Origin: Cochliopodium minus
Taxonomy: Eukaryota; Discosea; Himatismenida; Cochliopodiidae
Length of the DNA: 64,000 nucleotides
NCBI GenBank assembly: GCA_024220525.1
Contig: JAMYWO010000031.1
Coordinates: forward strand, 92,576 to 156,575
Direction: 5' to 3'
Position numbers and translations under genes: made by a program
The notes under the pieces: model-generated
Database searches by the model: none
What the model was told of the DNA's origin: nothing
What the model saw: the letters and a program-made list of their open reading frames with translations, nothing else
Shown: positions 48,470-59,586 of the stretch, piece by piece
How the letters are laid out: every line of letters begins with the position of its first letter
Position numbering within the stretch: the stretch's first letter is position 1

Positions 48470-50277
48470 ATGGATAATGAGAAAGAAGTGAAATTATCAG
48501 ATTCAATGTTGAGCATTCATAATGATATAGGAATGGTGATCGAAGAAAAATAAACCAATTATCTTCTATTGTCCAGAGATGAAGGAGATGGCAGATGAGA
48601 TCTTGGAGCTATCCAAAGATACCATCGAATTGGGATTGATTCAATGGAATCAATTTGGTGATGGGTTTCCAAATTTGTTTATAGAATCTGTGGAGAAGGT
48701 AAAATATACCTAAAAATGATTATAATTCAAATAATTGGAATCAATATTCAATATATCATAACAGCATAATCTTTGAAAATTTCTTTATAAGAATGATTGT
48801 AATTACAATCTTTGGATCTCATTCAATTTCATCATAATTTTATAGTATCTTTTGTTGAGATAAGAAAAAAAAATTTCCCCTTATGTAAAATTGATTTTAT
48901 TGAAGATCATGTTGAAGTCAAGAAATTAATAAAAGCAGATAATAATTTATCCCAATTGAAATTCTATATTATCAATCAACAACATAAATTTATAAATTCC
49001 AAAAAGAAATGTAAGGTCATATTATCGATTATAAATTTTCTTTGAATTAAATTTTATAAGAAAAGGTGAAAAAATCAAAACACGTGATTTTCTTGGCTTC
49101 TTTACACAGCCCAGAACCCATCTTCAAACAACTGGCGATAATTTACTCTTTGCCCAAATGTTCTCTGTGGTGGTTCCCTATTTTCCTATGGGACCATGGA
49201 AAGAATAGACGTTGAAGGATAAGTAAAAAAAATAATGATAAAAATAATATTGAAAAATCAAAACAAAAAAAAATAAATAAATAAAATAACAAAAAAAATA
49301 AAATAAATAAAATAATAAAATAATATGAATAAAACAAAAAAAAAAATTATTTAATTTTAACAATAAAATAATAAAGGTTGCAACTGCAGTGACAATGGTC
49401 AGAATTTTGAGCAACATTCCGCTTGTTAGAACAGGACCTGCGAAAATTCTCATTTACGATAATCATGCATTGCAAAAAAGATTTTATTTTTCTGTAAAAA
49501 AAAATATTTATTTTTATTTTTCATTTTTATTTATAATTTTATTTTATAGTTATGATATATTTAATTAAAAATATTGAAATAAAATAAATAAAAAATAAAT
49601 AAATAAATAATATATAAATTATTTTTTAAAAGTTATTGCATTTCCTGATGAAGGAGCAAAGAAAAGATTTGAGTCACATTACAAGGATTATCCAAAATAA
49701 CTTGTATAAAATTCAGAGAAGGCGAAAAAAGAAAAATCAGTGCAAGAGGTAACAAAAATAAAATAAAAATAAAAATTTGAATATAAATTTGAATAAAAAT
49801 AAAAATTGATAACAAAAAAATAAAAAATAAAAAATAAAAAATGAAAAATACAAAATACAAAATACAAAATACAAAATACAAAATACAAAATACAAAATAC
49901 AAAAATAAAAATAAATAATAAATAATAAAATAAATAAAAAAATAAAATAAAATAAAAAATAATAAAAATTAAAATAAATAATTAGATGGAAACCCATATG
50001 GAAAGCACATTATAATCATAGACGATTTAGTACAAACAGGAGGAACTCTATTAGAATCTGCACACAGCCGCAAGGAGTTGGGAGCCAAAAAAATAAGTTG
50101 TTGTTGCACACATGCTGTCTTTCCCAACGATTCCTGGAAAAAATTTGTGTTGTCTCCCCTCATTGACAAGTTCTATGTGACCAACTCTCTTCTACCACTG
50201 TAGAAAAGTTTAAAAATGAAGAGAAATTCAAAATTTTGTCCCTCGCTCCTTTGATTTTGGCTTATCTTGATTATTGA
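48470..50277 (+). pseudogene. PRPP synthetase-like gene with several frameshifts
   Basis: Clear homology to the plant-type ribose-phosphate diphosphokinase-like family: [107 protein letters not shown] (PRPP-binding loop), and THAVFPNDSW. The frame is broken at least five times: near 48550, 49157, 49191, 49696 and 50191. Four of these look like one missing base in a short homopolymer. A TAA also sits at the end of the exon near 49220. Functional enzymes of the family make PRPP from ribose-5-phosphate and ATP. Either a young pseudogene or a stretch of uncorrected consensus errors; every other multi-exon gene here closes cleanly. Confidence 0.75.
49745..49983. repeat. Low-complexity A-rich intron with (ACAAAAT)n heptamers
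   Basis: Intron of the PRPP-synthetase-like gene. It is dominated by AAAAATA and, at about 49853-49902, a run of ACAAAAT heptamers. Confidence 0.75.
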
Positions 50278-50501
50278 GATTTAACTTGTTAAAAAAATTT
50301 TTTGAAAAATAACAAGTTTGTTTTATTTAAAAAATAAAATTAAAAAAAAAAAATTTAAATTTTGAGGACATCCTCAAATAATATCAATAAATCATTTAAT
50401 TTTAAAGTAAATCAAGGTATTATCAACTTCTTGAGATAATGATAAAAAAAAATAAATTTTTTTAGGTCAAATTTTAATGTGATTTATTTTTTAAATCATT
50501 T

Positions 50502-51842
50502 TTAATTTTTGAGAGGATAAATCATTCTGAGTTTTTTGATCTCTTTGTTCAACACATCCCTACTAATAGTATAGTGACTCAGAACTTTAAAAACATCGTC
50601 TTTTTGGCCAGAATTAAGAGCAAAATAAATTTTGAGATCTTTATCCCACTTTTTAAAGAACCAATGAGCAACATTCTTGAGTCGAGAGTTTTGAATGTAT
50701 AAAAGTTGATTGGGCATATCCACCATAATCACAAATACGTGATCCAAATTTTTTTCTCCTCTCCATGTGGAAATATATTCACTACTGTATTCTTCTGAAG
50801 CTTAAAATTTCAAAAAAAGAGATTAAAAGATAAAAAAATTTCAAACAAAATGTAAAGGAAATTTCTAAGAAATTTACATCCTCTGTATCCTTCTAACGAT
50901 GCTCCTCTACCTGAAATAGCAAAGAGATTATTTAAACAATATTATATCGAGAGTTAATATTACCTTCCTATTTTAACAAAAAAAATAATTTAAAATGTGA
51001 AGTGAAGAGATCTTTTTACTGTATCATTGACCATGTATGTTTGGGCTGTATATTTTTCGTTCACAATTCCTATGCACGCACAAGTATACCGATTTGTGTA
51101 AATTGATAGTTCCACTTTCAAAATTGGGTTTCAAAAAAATAGTTAGTTTTTAAGAAAAATGTTACAACCAATCTTTTTTTATCATTTATTGAATTTAATA
51201 ATTTAAACTAATAAAGGTTTTGTTTATATTCAACAAAAAAAAAATTTAAACATCGATATAATGGAGATAAACAAATGTTAGCAGAATTAGTTTTTATGAA
51301 GTATATGATCTTTGTATATAATAAAAAATCTCAAACAATTTTCGAGAATTATATAGTGGTGATTACTGTATAAAGCACTTTGAAAGAAATAATTTCGATG
51401 AGATTCTTATTTTTTAAAGATCATAAACAAAATTTCATATTATTAAAATTTTTTTGAGTTTATATTTACATCTATAGATCAATTTTTTATTCAATGGACG
51501 TTGTGAACGAACTGCATTATTGCTAAATTGAATGGCTTTGATTACTTTGCCATTCTCTTCGAATGAATATTTATCTCTTTCTGTGGATGACATTTTATCT
51601 GGAAAAGTGAAATTGATATTCCCAATTTTGTAGAATTCTTTCCATGTTTTGATTTCTCCTATGGGCAATTCTAATTTATCATCTAAAAACATCATATTCT
51701 TGCATATTATCCTCCACAGATTATCTGAATTGAAAAGCTCACAGCATTTCTTCGATCCCAATGAGAAATGATAAATGGATTTGATATCACAAAAGCTGAG
51801 AATATATTCTATCACTCTCCTAGGTATCAATTTGAGAAACAT
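50502..51842 (-). CDS. F-box plus SPRY/B30.2 domain protein
   Basis: Starts MFLKLIPRRVIEYILSF; 267 aa. Exons 51842..51470, 51114..51020, 50967..50964, 50910..50878, 50800..50502. The F-box (residues ~3-50: LIPRRVIEYILSFCDIKSIY, WRIICKNMMF) would bind Skp1. It is followed by a SPRY-like domain (NNAVRSQRPLNKK, YTNRYTCACIGIVNEKY, FVIMVDMPNQLLYIQN). The protein is likely a substrate receptor of an SCF ubiquitin ligase. The third exon would be only 4 nt (GAAG); without it, or an extra base at the 51020 donor, the frame does not close. This may be a true microexon or a one-base consensus error. Confidence 0.65.
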
Positions 51843-52019
51843 TTTTTTATATATTATTTTGGCTATAAAATATGAAAATAAATGAGAAGATAATTGGAGC
51901 AATTTTCCAAAACAAAAAAAAAGAGTATTCAATTTAAAATAAGATTATATAAACATACTTCAATATAAGGACAATACTAATTGATAAAAATGATTATTAT
52001 TCTCATCAATAAATTTTGA

Positions 52020-52612
52020 TTTTTTTTTCAATAGATTGAAAAAACTCTTCAAAAATCCAAAAGAAAACCCGGATCCAAATTATCATGACCAACATTGCCT
52101 TAACAGTGCTCTTTACATAGCCTGTAGCAGAGGAAACAAAGAGGCAGTCAAAATATTGATTGAGAACGGAGTCAATATTATTGAAAAAATTGGGAGTCAA
52201 AACAACACTCTATTTGCTATTTATATTAAAGACAAGGTTCTCACGGAAAAAGAAAGAAAGTAAATTCTATTAATTTTTTTTATAATTACCTTAAAAGAAT
52301 ATATGAATACCAGAGAAAGAAAAAACGATTGTTATCATCATTTTACTAGAATATTTGAGAAAGAAAATGTCAACAACATTCCCCTTTATCCAAAAGAATT
52401 CAGAGACAATTTCTCTACTTTTTTGTGTTGCATCAACCAAACTCTCAAAAGTGTTTACAGGCCTCCAAAGTACATTCTCCAACAAATCTTCTTAAATGTT
52501 TTCAATCTTTTAAGAGATTTCCAGATTAAGCCTTCCAATCCTTCCATCCAGCATAGACAGATAATAAGAAGAAGAAAATCGTCGTTCCACATGTTCATTA
52601 AAAATTAATAAT
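52020..52612 (+). pseudogene. Truncated ankyrin-repeat gene relic
   Basis: A short open stretch (from ~52035) follows a TTTCAATAG acceptor and encodes an ankyrin repeat (LNSALYIACSRGNKEAVKIL, IENGVNIIEK). No upstream exon or ATG is identifiable before the divergent F-box gene. The next stretch (52303-52608; FSTFLCCINQTLKSVYRPPK, ILQQIFLNVFNLL) resembles the C-terminal tail of ankyrin/SOCS-type proteins such as the intact gene at 54555-56825. The obvious splice (52259/52298) gives the wrong phase and a stop. Best read as a 5'-truncated, decayed relative of the ankyrin gene 2 kb away. Confidence 0.5.
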
Positions 52613-52685
52613 TATTAAAAATTAAACAAAATTTTCTATCTAAAATAAAAATTTAATTTCGAGAAAGTTTGATTTTTTTCTTCTT

Positions 52686-54080
52686 TCAACTTGTCAAAGC
52701 ATTTCTGACTTGGTTACATCCAAAGAGAGACTTCATGCGATTGGAGAGGTTGGGAATCTCCATCAACAAGTGGGTCTTGGCGCTTCCCACTTTGGAAAGA
52801 TGGTTGAGAAAAAATCTTGCTCTTTCCAATCTAGAATCACCCTGCAACAAAGTATTCTTTTGAGAATCAGTTGTTCCTAAAATTAAAAATAGTTTTAAAA
52901 AATGAAAAAAAAAAAATAAATAATAAAAAATGAAAAAATAAAAAATAAAATAAAAATAAAAAATAAAATAAAAATAAAAAATAAAATAAAAATAAAAAAT
53001 AAATAAATAGTACAATTCTAATTACCTTTCTTTTCTTGAACTTTGTCATTGGCACCAACTACGTAATAGACAATAGAGTTCAAAAACTTTTGCTGGTTGA
53101 AATTTTTTTTGATGTAGTTGAGCTGGGGGTTTTCTTTGCCAAACTTCCAATCGTTGTAGTTTTTGGGAGGATCTTTAGGAATTCCAAAATCAATGATCTC
53201 TGTATTATGTTTGGATCTTTTTAAAACAAAGGAAAGGTAATTAAAATTTTATTTAAAAAAAATTGTAAAAATAATATATTTTAAAAAAAAAATTACTAGT
53301 AATTTTTTTAAAAATATTTAAAAATTTTTACTTGTTTATGAAGGGTCTTTTCTCGTTGAGGTAGCAATAACTGGAGGGACTTACCACGATATACTTTATA
53401 TCGAATTTGGTGAGAGTTTCTGGAGGCAACTGGTTACACAAAGCGTACCTCTGCACAAATTGGCCACCTTTTCAATGCAAAAATTGATCAAAGAAAGAAA
53501 GATTAAAAAAAAACAAATTATTTTGATTCAACTTTTCAAAATTGGATTGTAAAATGGGAAAGATTAAATTCTAAACAATTAAATTTCAAATTGGATCTAA
53601 TAGATCAATAATATAGTATTATGTTCAGATATAAAAATTATTCAAAAAAAAAAAACAATGTATATTATTATATTTTGGATTAACCAAATTATTTCTCCTG
53701 ATGTTAATAGATAAAATAATGGAAATTTCAAAAATAATAAATTTACCAGAATCATTCCCTATCAATTTGATTTTCTTTGCATTGGGACATATGACAGGAA
53801 GATATTCGAGGATCAACTTGTCAATAAATTCATACGAGCCTATCCTGAATCCCATTCTGGTGGAGGAGAAGCGACCAGACTTCCAATCGTTCTTGGTATC
53901 CCAGAAGATATTGTTTTGGGGAGGGAAATCATCGGGGATATAGAAGATGGGTGATAAGACAAGAATATCATCCTTCATCGACTTTGCAAAATTCAGAGAG
54001 GAGATCACTGCTCTCACATAACTTTCGGGTGATTTATGGGTACCTGGTATCACGATGATTATCTCATTCATTTGATTCAT
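52686..54080 (-). CDS. Alpha/beta-hydrolase-fold protein, probably without catalytic Ser and His
   Basis: Four exons: 54080..53747, 53467..53332, 53216..53026, 52876..52686; 283 aa. The start MNQMNEIIIVIPGTHKSPES matches the first strand of a hydrolase family whose elbow reads GHSAGGQFVQRYA. Here it reads GNDSGGQFVQRYA, placing Asp at the nucleophile position. The usual VPGVGHD histidine segment reads IPNLSNRM. The acidic member may be retained in VVGANDKV. IVVSPSSYCYLNEKRP is also typical of the family. The ancestral activity would be ester or lactone hydrolysis; a non-catalytic or altered-nucleophile role is inferred. The first in-frame Met after an upstream stop-free stretch was chosen. 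Confidence 0.65.
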
Positions 54081-54236
54081 CACTTTACTAATGAAGATTA
54101 AAATGATATTAGTGAACAATATGAATAATATAAAATTTATACATGAATTTAATATAGGATCTCTCGTATAATTAATGGAATTCTATTGAAATATATTTTT
54201 AATAAAAACATCAATTTGGATAGTTAAATTTCTCTT

Positions 54237-54434
54237 TTATTTTAACCTATTCTTTTCAAATGGCCCTTGATTCACCAAAATGGGTATGATGGTCATCGTA
54301 TCCTTGTCCAGAATGATCTGTGACTTGGATATCCTTTTCTTGGTCTTATTGCTCTTGGTCTTTCTCCAATCCACTCTATTATTACATACAATATTCTTGG
54401 GCTCTTCTTTTTTCTTCTTTTTAAAAAAATCCAT
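54237..54434 (-). CDS. Small basic hypothetical protein (65 aa)
   Basis: Single-exon ORF starting ATG at 54434 with a Lys-rich N-terminus (MDFFKKKKKEEPKN) and a more ordered end (SQIILDKDTMTIIPILVNQG). No family recognised. It lies in a gap between the hydrolase-like gene and the ankyrin gene. It may be a real small gene, an exon of an unseen one, or chance; nothing beyond the open frame and proper ATG supports it. Confidence 0.3.
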   Translation of the reverse strand: MDFFKKKKKEEPKNIVCNNRVDWRKTKSNKTKKRISKSQIILDKDTMTIIPILVNQGPFEKNRLK

Positions 54435-54554
54435 GCGAGAAAAATTTTTAAATATTTTTATTCAATATTTTTTTATTTTATTTTTTCTCTTAAATCAATT
54501 TAATCATTATTTTCCAAATTTTCATAGGGTAAGGAAGTAACGATACTTTTTTAA

Positions 54555-56825
54555 TCATTTTTTGTAACCATTAATAATATCTTGATAATGTAGATAAACA
54601 AAGTATCTGATGATGATTTGCTGTACTGGCTTGGGAGTTTTGAAAACAAATTTTTCTTTAGAAAGAGCTCTAGTAGCGATTAAAAAGTTTACAACCTTTG
54701 TCTTGACAGTGTCTGCTAGAAGAGGAAACTCATCAAACTTGAACCAAGACCTGTTCTCAAGAAAACTCTGAAGAATAACGTAATTAGGGTTGTGTGTTTC
54801 AATTGTAATCAAATTTGGATCACCTCCATATAACAAAATGAGAAAAAAACTAGAAGGAGACAAATCAGATTCCAACAAAGTTTTCACAGAATTTTTTTTA
54901 TTTTTCAAGAAATCATCCAATGAATATTTCAACGCAGAAGGAGATAAACAATTGTTTTTAGAACAAAGTTGGAAGCAATGAGGGTGCCCACTAACCTCGA
55001 ATTTAGCTTTGTACTTGATGAAAATCCTGAAACAACTTGCAGAAGACTGTATTGAAGAGGAATAACCACAAAAAAATTGAAATGGACTGTACTCTTTGGA
55101 AAAACCATTTTTGTGCAAAACGTTGGGGTCACATTTCCTCATTAAAAAAAATTCTTTGAAAAAATGAAAGTTAAAACTTTAAAAAATGTTTTATTTTACC
55201 CAGTACATCTGGTTTGATATTTTTATTGAGACAATAATAATGTAAAGCGGTTTTGAGGGATTTATCACTTGCAAATAAATCTAGCCCCAAATCCAACAGA
55301 TTTTTAAGATTCTCGACAGAAATATTTTCATTTTCTGCTGCAAAGTGAATAGCAGTTTTTCCCTGTTTATCTTTCATATTTAATGCCGCTTTGTTATCCA
55401 AAAGGAGTTTTATTATATCAAAGTCAATCTTTGAGTTTTCTACAAGATTTTGAATACATGTCTTGCCACTTTTGGTTTGGATGTTAGGACTCACCTTTAA
55501 ATTCAAAAAAAATTCAAAAGATTCTTTATTTGAATTCAAGTTCTTAGACAAATAGTGCACTGAGTGAGCTCCATGAATATCTTTTTCACTGATTTTCATT
55601 GGTTTTGAACTTAGATACTCCAGAAACTCTGCGTTGATGTATTTGTTGCTACAAGCGTAGTGAATGAGATGTTTTTCCTTGTAATTATTATATTTTTCAA
55701 AACTTGCTTTGTATTGGACAAAAAGTTTAATGATATCCAAAGGATGATTTTGACAAGCCTAGAAAAGATTAAAAAGAATTGAAATTAAAAAATTTTCATA
55801 AAAAATAATTAATAATTTTTTTTCTTTAATCATGTTCCAAATTATATACAAATTTTACAAGAAAAAAAAAATTACAATTAAAAAAGGAGTGTTCTTGAGG
55901 TTATCTTCAATATTGAGTTTGACACCTGTTTTCAATATTGCTTCAAATACACTTACATCAATTTTATTTGTCTTTTCTTCACACAAATTATGCAAAGGCG
56001 TTTTTTTTTGAGAATAATAACTTTCTTGGTCAAAGTTTCCTTTGATTTCTACCATGTACTTTAGTATTTCCGAATTAACTGACATATTCGAGCAATAATA
56101 ATGGAGTGGTGTCTTTTTGTATTTGTTTAGAATGTTGATCTGTCCATTGTTTTCGACCAGTACCCGCAACACTCCAAGAGACAGTTTTTCTTGAGAACAC
56201 ACCATATGAAGTGGACTATCTCCCTTTAAATATTATTTTGGGAAGTTAAAATTTTTTATTTTTTTATTTATAAATTGAATTTTCTTTATAGCTGTGTTGG
56301 AATCTCAAAAATATATTGAAAAACATACAAATTTATCTTGGGCATTGATGATTTTTGGAGATTCAGATATCACCAATTTTATAATTTCGATTGTTATATT
56401 CTCTGAGCTGCAAATATGATGGAAAGGAGTCTTATTTGAATTGTCCACAACATTCACATTTGATTTCTCCAGTATCAATATCTTCAAAATTTCATTTGTG
56501 ATATAAGGATTCCTTGATGCGTTCAAAAATGTGGTATTCCTTCAATAATGATTATAAAAAGAGTATAATGATCGCAAATTTCTAATTACCCTTTATCATT
56601 CTTCAAATTGGGATCATATTTCAATGAGAGCAAATATTTGATTATTTCGAATGATGGCTTCTTACTTGTGCATGCATGATCAAGATAATTGATATTATTA
56701 TTTTTCTCGGTTAGAAAATTTGTGAGAATCGAATGATCTCCTTTTGAAATAAGAGACAAAATCTAATATTTGTTGGAAATTTAAGAAACGAAAATATTCA
56801 AGAATATTATTACCCTTTCTTGCAT
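54555..56825 (-). CDS. Ankyrin-repeat protein
   Basis: Six-exon model: 56825..56814 (12 nt), 56762..56590, 56539..56329, 56223..55876, 55758..55200, 55153..54555; 633 aa, phases close. About twelve ankyrin repeats of ~33 residues, e.g. NKTPFHHICSSENITIEIIK, KKTPLHYYCSNMSVNSEILK, and QGKTAIHFAAENENISVENL. A C-terminal tail (TPKPVQQIIIRYFVYLHYQD) resembles the SOCS-box-like ends of protist ankyrin proteins. No catalytic domain. The start is only 92 bp after the stop of the flavoenzyme gene on the same strand, and the 12-nt first coding exon is the least certain part. Likely a protein-interaction scaffold; partner unknown. Confidence 0.75.
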
Positions 56826-56917
56826 CAAAACAAATTTTTTTTTTGTGAGAAATATATCCAAAAAAAATTGATTCAAATTCAAATGTATATCTGTATTATT
56901 CGAATAAAATAATGTCT

Positions 56918-59013
56918 TTAATTTTTTTGGGAATTCAAAATAAAATTGATGGTGGTAGAAGATCTTTCATCATCGTTTTTATCAAAAATACCATGATCAA
57001 CAAACAAATCAAGAGGATCAAATCTCTTCTTGGTCTGTCTGAGTAGATTATATCTCTGCTCACCAAAGACATACTTCCATTCCTCAACAGATTGAGGAAG
57101 AGTGGAAGATACAGCAGGCAATCCACCAACAGGATAAGCAGATTTTCTGATATGATCGTTGAGATCAACAAGACGAGCGATTTCAGGGTAGATCTCTTGG
57201 CTATTGTTCAATTGGAACTGTCTCAAGATTCCAAAGGTGAGATAATGAGTGTTGTTGGTTTCTGGGATCAATTGGAAGGTTCCTGGTTGGGTAGGCTTCT
57301 TGATGAGTATGATATCTTGCACTGAGAAGTTGGGTGCTTCAGATGCTGTGGTTGCTTGCAAGGTTGTGTTGAGGAATTCCAAGCCAGCTTCGACATCGAG
57401 GAGAAATTCGACCCAAGGATGAGGCAAGATCCATGCACCTGTCAAAAAAAATTATAATTGTCCTATTATTATTGATAAAGTCAAAAAATGTACCAACAAC
57501 TTTCAAATAATCAAAAGCAGAATCCAATCTATAGATCCATTCCAGATATGAAAGATCAGTGTATAAAGTGGTGCCTTCTACACATTGGAAGAGAGTGGAG
57601 AGATAGGTATCGTTGGGCTGATTATTGGAATTATAGAATACTCCATATTGTTGCAAATAGACCCATGGGCTTCCATCAGGAACGAAATAGTTTCCATATC
57701 TAGGGTCAAAAGAAAATCCAGATCCTATGAAATCATAAAAAGAGATAAATTTGAATATGTTTGGGATATCTCATGATTTTATTTCATTTCCATAAGTAAA
57801 TATAATTTACATAATTATGCGAATCACCCACTGTAAATATCAATTATATATTATATCTATATTATATATTAGATATCTCCAATAGATGAATGATTGTGTT
57901 AAAAATATGTATATCCAGACACATATTCAAAAAGAAACCCCCATATCTTATTATTAATTATTGTTTACCTGGAGTATTCAATAATGGGAAAGTTTCCCAT
58001 TGATCCAATGTAATGGTTGACTCCTCAATTTTTTGATTGGATAAACTTGCCTCGAGTTGTGCAAAGTTTTGGTAACAAGTGTAGATTCTTGTTCTTGCTC
58101 CAGGCAATGGAATAACTTTTAAAAATAAATAAATTATTCTTTATATCCTGATCTTCTCATTCAATTATTCTTACCTTTCACTCTCACAGCAGTAATAACA
58201 CCAAATAATCCAAGTCCTGCTCTGACAGAATTGAAAAGGTCTGTGTTTTCTGTGAGCGAAGCATTCAAAATCTTTCCTAATATAAAATTGTTCTAATATA
58301 TTTTTTTTCAAAACGATAAATTTTTGATTATTCAAACCTTCTCCTGTGACTACTGTCAATCCTAAAATATTATCGGATACTGTTGCGAATTTGAATGATG
58401 CAGGTCCCAAACCGCTTGTTGTGCTAGAATAACCACCAATAGCAAAACCTAAGTTGATAATGTGAATTGTTCAACATATTTACATTCTCTCCAATATATT
58501 CAAAATATCTAATATTTTTTATTTATAATCATATTTCTTACCTTGATAGTCTGTTTGTACAGGTGTTGTGAGATTGAGTGGAACCAATGTATCCAAGATG
58601 GTTCTTTGGGTCCCTCCTGCTTCGATCTCTACCCATTCATTGGTATATCCTCTCAATTTATTCATCTTGCTCATATTGATCACCAATCCTTTCAAACTTT
58701 GAGATTGTCCTTGAGTGCAATGTCCAGTTCCTTATAAAAATATATTAGCTAAGAATGTATACTCCAATTTGTAATGATCTGTTTAGATATGTTCACCTCT
58801 GATAGATATTTTCAATTTATTTTCTTTTGCATAAAGAATAGCTTCTCTCACTTGCTCATCATTCTCTGGAAATGCCACTTTGGATGGCAAATTATGTACA
58901 ATATGTCCCCAGTCATCTGCAGCATTGGCTCTATCAGAAATACTCTCACTTATTAACACATTTTGACAAAAAATTAAACTCAACGAAATCAATAAGAATA
59001 AAAGGGGCTTCAT
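56918..59013 (-). CDS. Secreted FAD-linked oxidoreductase (cytokinin dehydrogenase-like)
   Basis: Seven exons: 59013..58797, 58730..58542, 58448..58338, 58276..58175, 58115..57969, 57724..57494, 57438..56918; 505 aa. Signal peptide MKPLLFLLISLSLIFC. A PCMH-type FAD domain follows: DDWGHIVHNLPSKVAFPEND, RGTGHCTQGQSQSLKGLVIN (GH for covalent 8alpha-histidyl FAD), the TDYQGFAIGG stretch, then NADLF-like ENTDLFNSVRAGLGLFGVIT. The C-terminal substrate domain ends KRFDPLDLFVDHGIF. In plant CKX the catalytic Asp lies in WTDYL; the aligned QTDYQ keeps it. CKX oxidatively removes the N6 side chain of isopentenyl cytokinins. BBE-like oxidases are an alternative, but the GHS/GQ and TDY context favours CKX. 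Confidence 0.8.
57810..57945 (+). repeat. Dispersed repeat copy 1 (~135 bp), in an intron of the flavoenzyme gene
   Basis: Begins CATAATTATGCGAATCACC and ends near the AGACACATATT segment. It shares this order with 59104-59240: ATTATGCGAATCACC, CTGTA, AATATCAATT, ATATTAGA, ATATCTCCAATA, AGATGAATGAT, GTGTTAAAAATATGT, and CCAGACACATATT. The terminal hairpin is degenerate in this copy. Confidence 0.8.
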
Positions 59014-59586
59014 ATTTTTTTTTATTTAATTTGGTTATCATTGATCTTGATATATTAATCAAAATTATTACAATTTGTGTTAAACATAAGGAAAAATAAT
59101 TTGCATAATTATGCGAATCACCATACACTGTATGTAATATCAATTGTATATTAGAAGTTATATCTCCAATATAGAGATGAATGATTTTTTTTATCGTGTT
59201 AAAAATATGTGTCTGTATGTCCAGACACATATTAAAAAAGAAAAAAAAATTTCCCCTTATGAAATAACAAACTAAATTTAAAATTATCACTTGACAACAA
59301 AAAAAATTAAAAGTGAAAAACATTCAAAATTAAACTTGAAATTTGAATTTGAATCCAAAAAATTGTTTTGATGTGATTTTCTGTGAAATTTTTTTAAAAA
59401 AATTCATATTTTATTAAAAATCTAAATAAAAATATGTGAAGTGAAAAAAAAAAGATAAAAAATACGTAGAGATCTTTAATTTTCTTTTTCAGTTAATTGA
59501 TAAAGATCATTTAACAAATTTTCCTTTCAATATGAAACAAACAATAAAAAAAAAAAAACAAACAAACTGTTTTAATTAAAAAGGAA
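59014..59586. other. Intergenic region between flavoenzyme and PAS-like genes
   Basis: About 570 bp containing dispersed-repeat copy 2 (59104-59240) 90 bp upstream of the flavoenzyme start, with A/T-rich filler. No ORF with motifs. Presumed promoters of the two divergent genes. Confidence 0.55.
59104..59240 (+). repeat. Dispersed repeat copy 2 (~137 bp) with terminal hairpin
   Basis: Same orientation and block order as copy 1 at 57810-57945. At its right end, AATATGTGTCTG (59204-59215) and CAGACACATATT (59222-59233) form a perfect 12-bp stem with a 6-nt loop. Located just upstream of the flavoenzyme gene. Too short to code; resembles a non-autonomous element. Confidence 0.8.

Noticed and set aside
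48540-48560. Programmed +1 frameshifting at AAA-TAA (Euplotes style) in the PRPP-synthetase-like gene
   Set aside because: The first site fits, but the others require the opposite shift and most are not at stop codons; no other gene in the window needs it.
48812-49045. Plus-strand ORF between PRPP-synthetase exons
   Set aside because: Homologues run directly from the preceding to the following exon, so this stretch is intron; the ORF has no motifs.
49633-49997. Minus-strand ORFs rich in Phe/Tyr/Leu
   Set aside because: Reverse complement of the (ACAAAAT)n and AAAAATA low-complexity intron.
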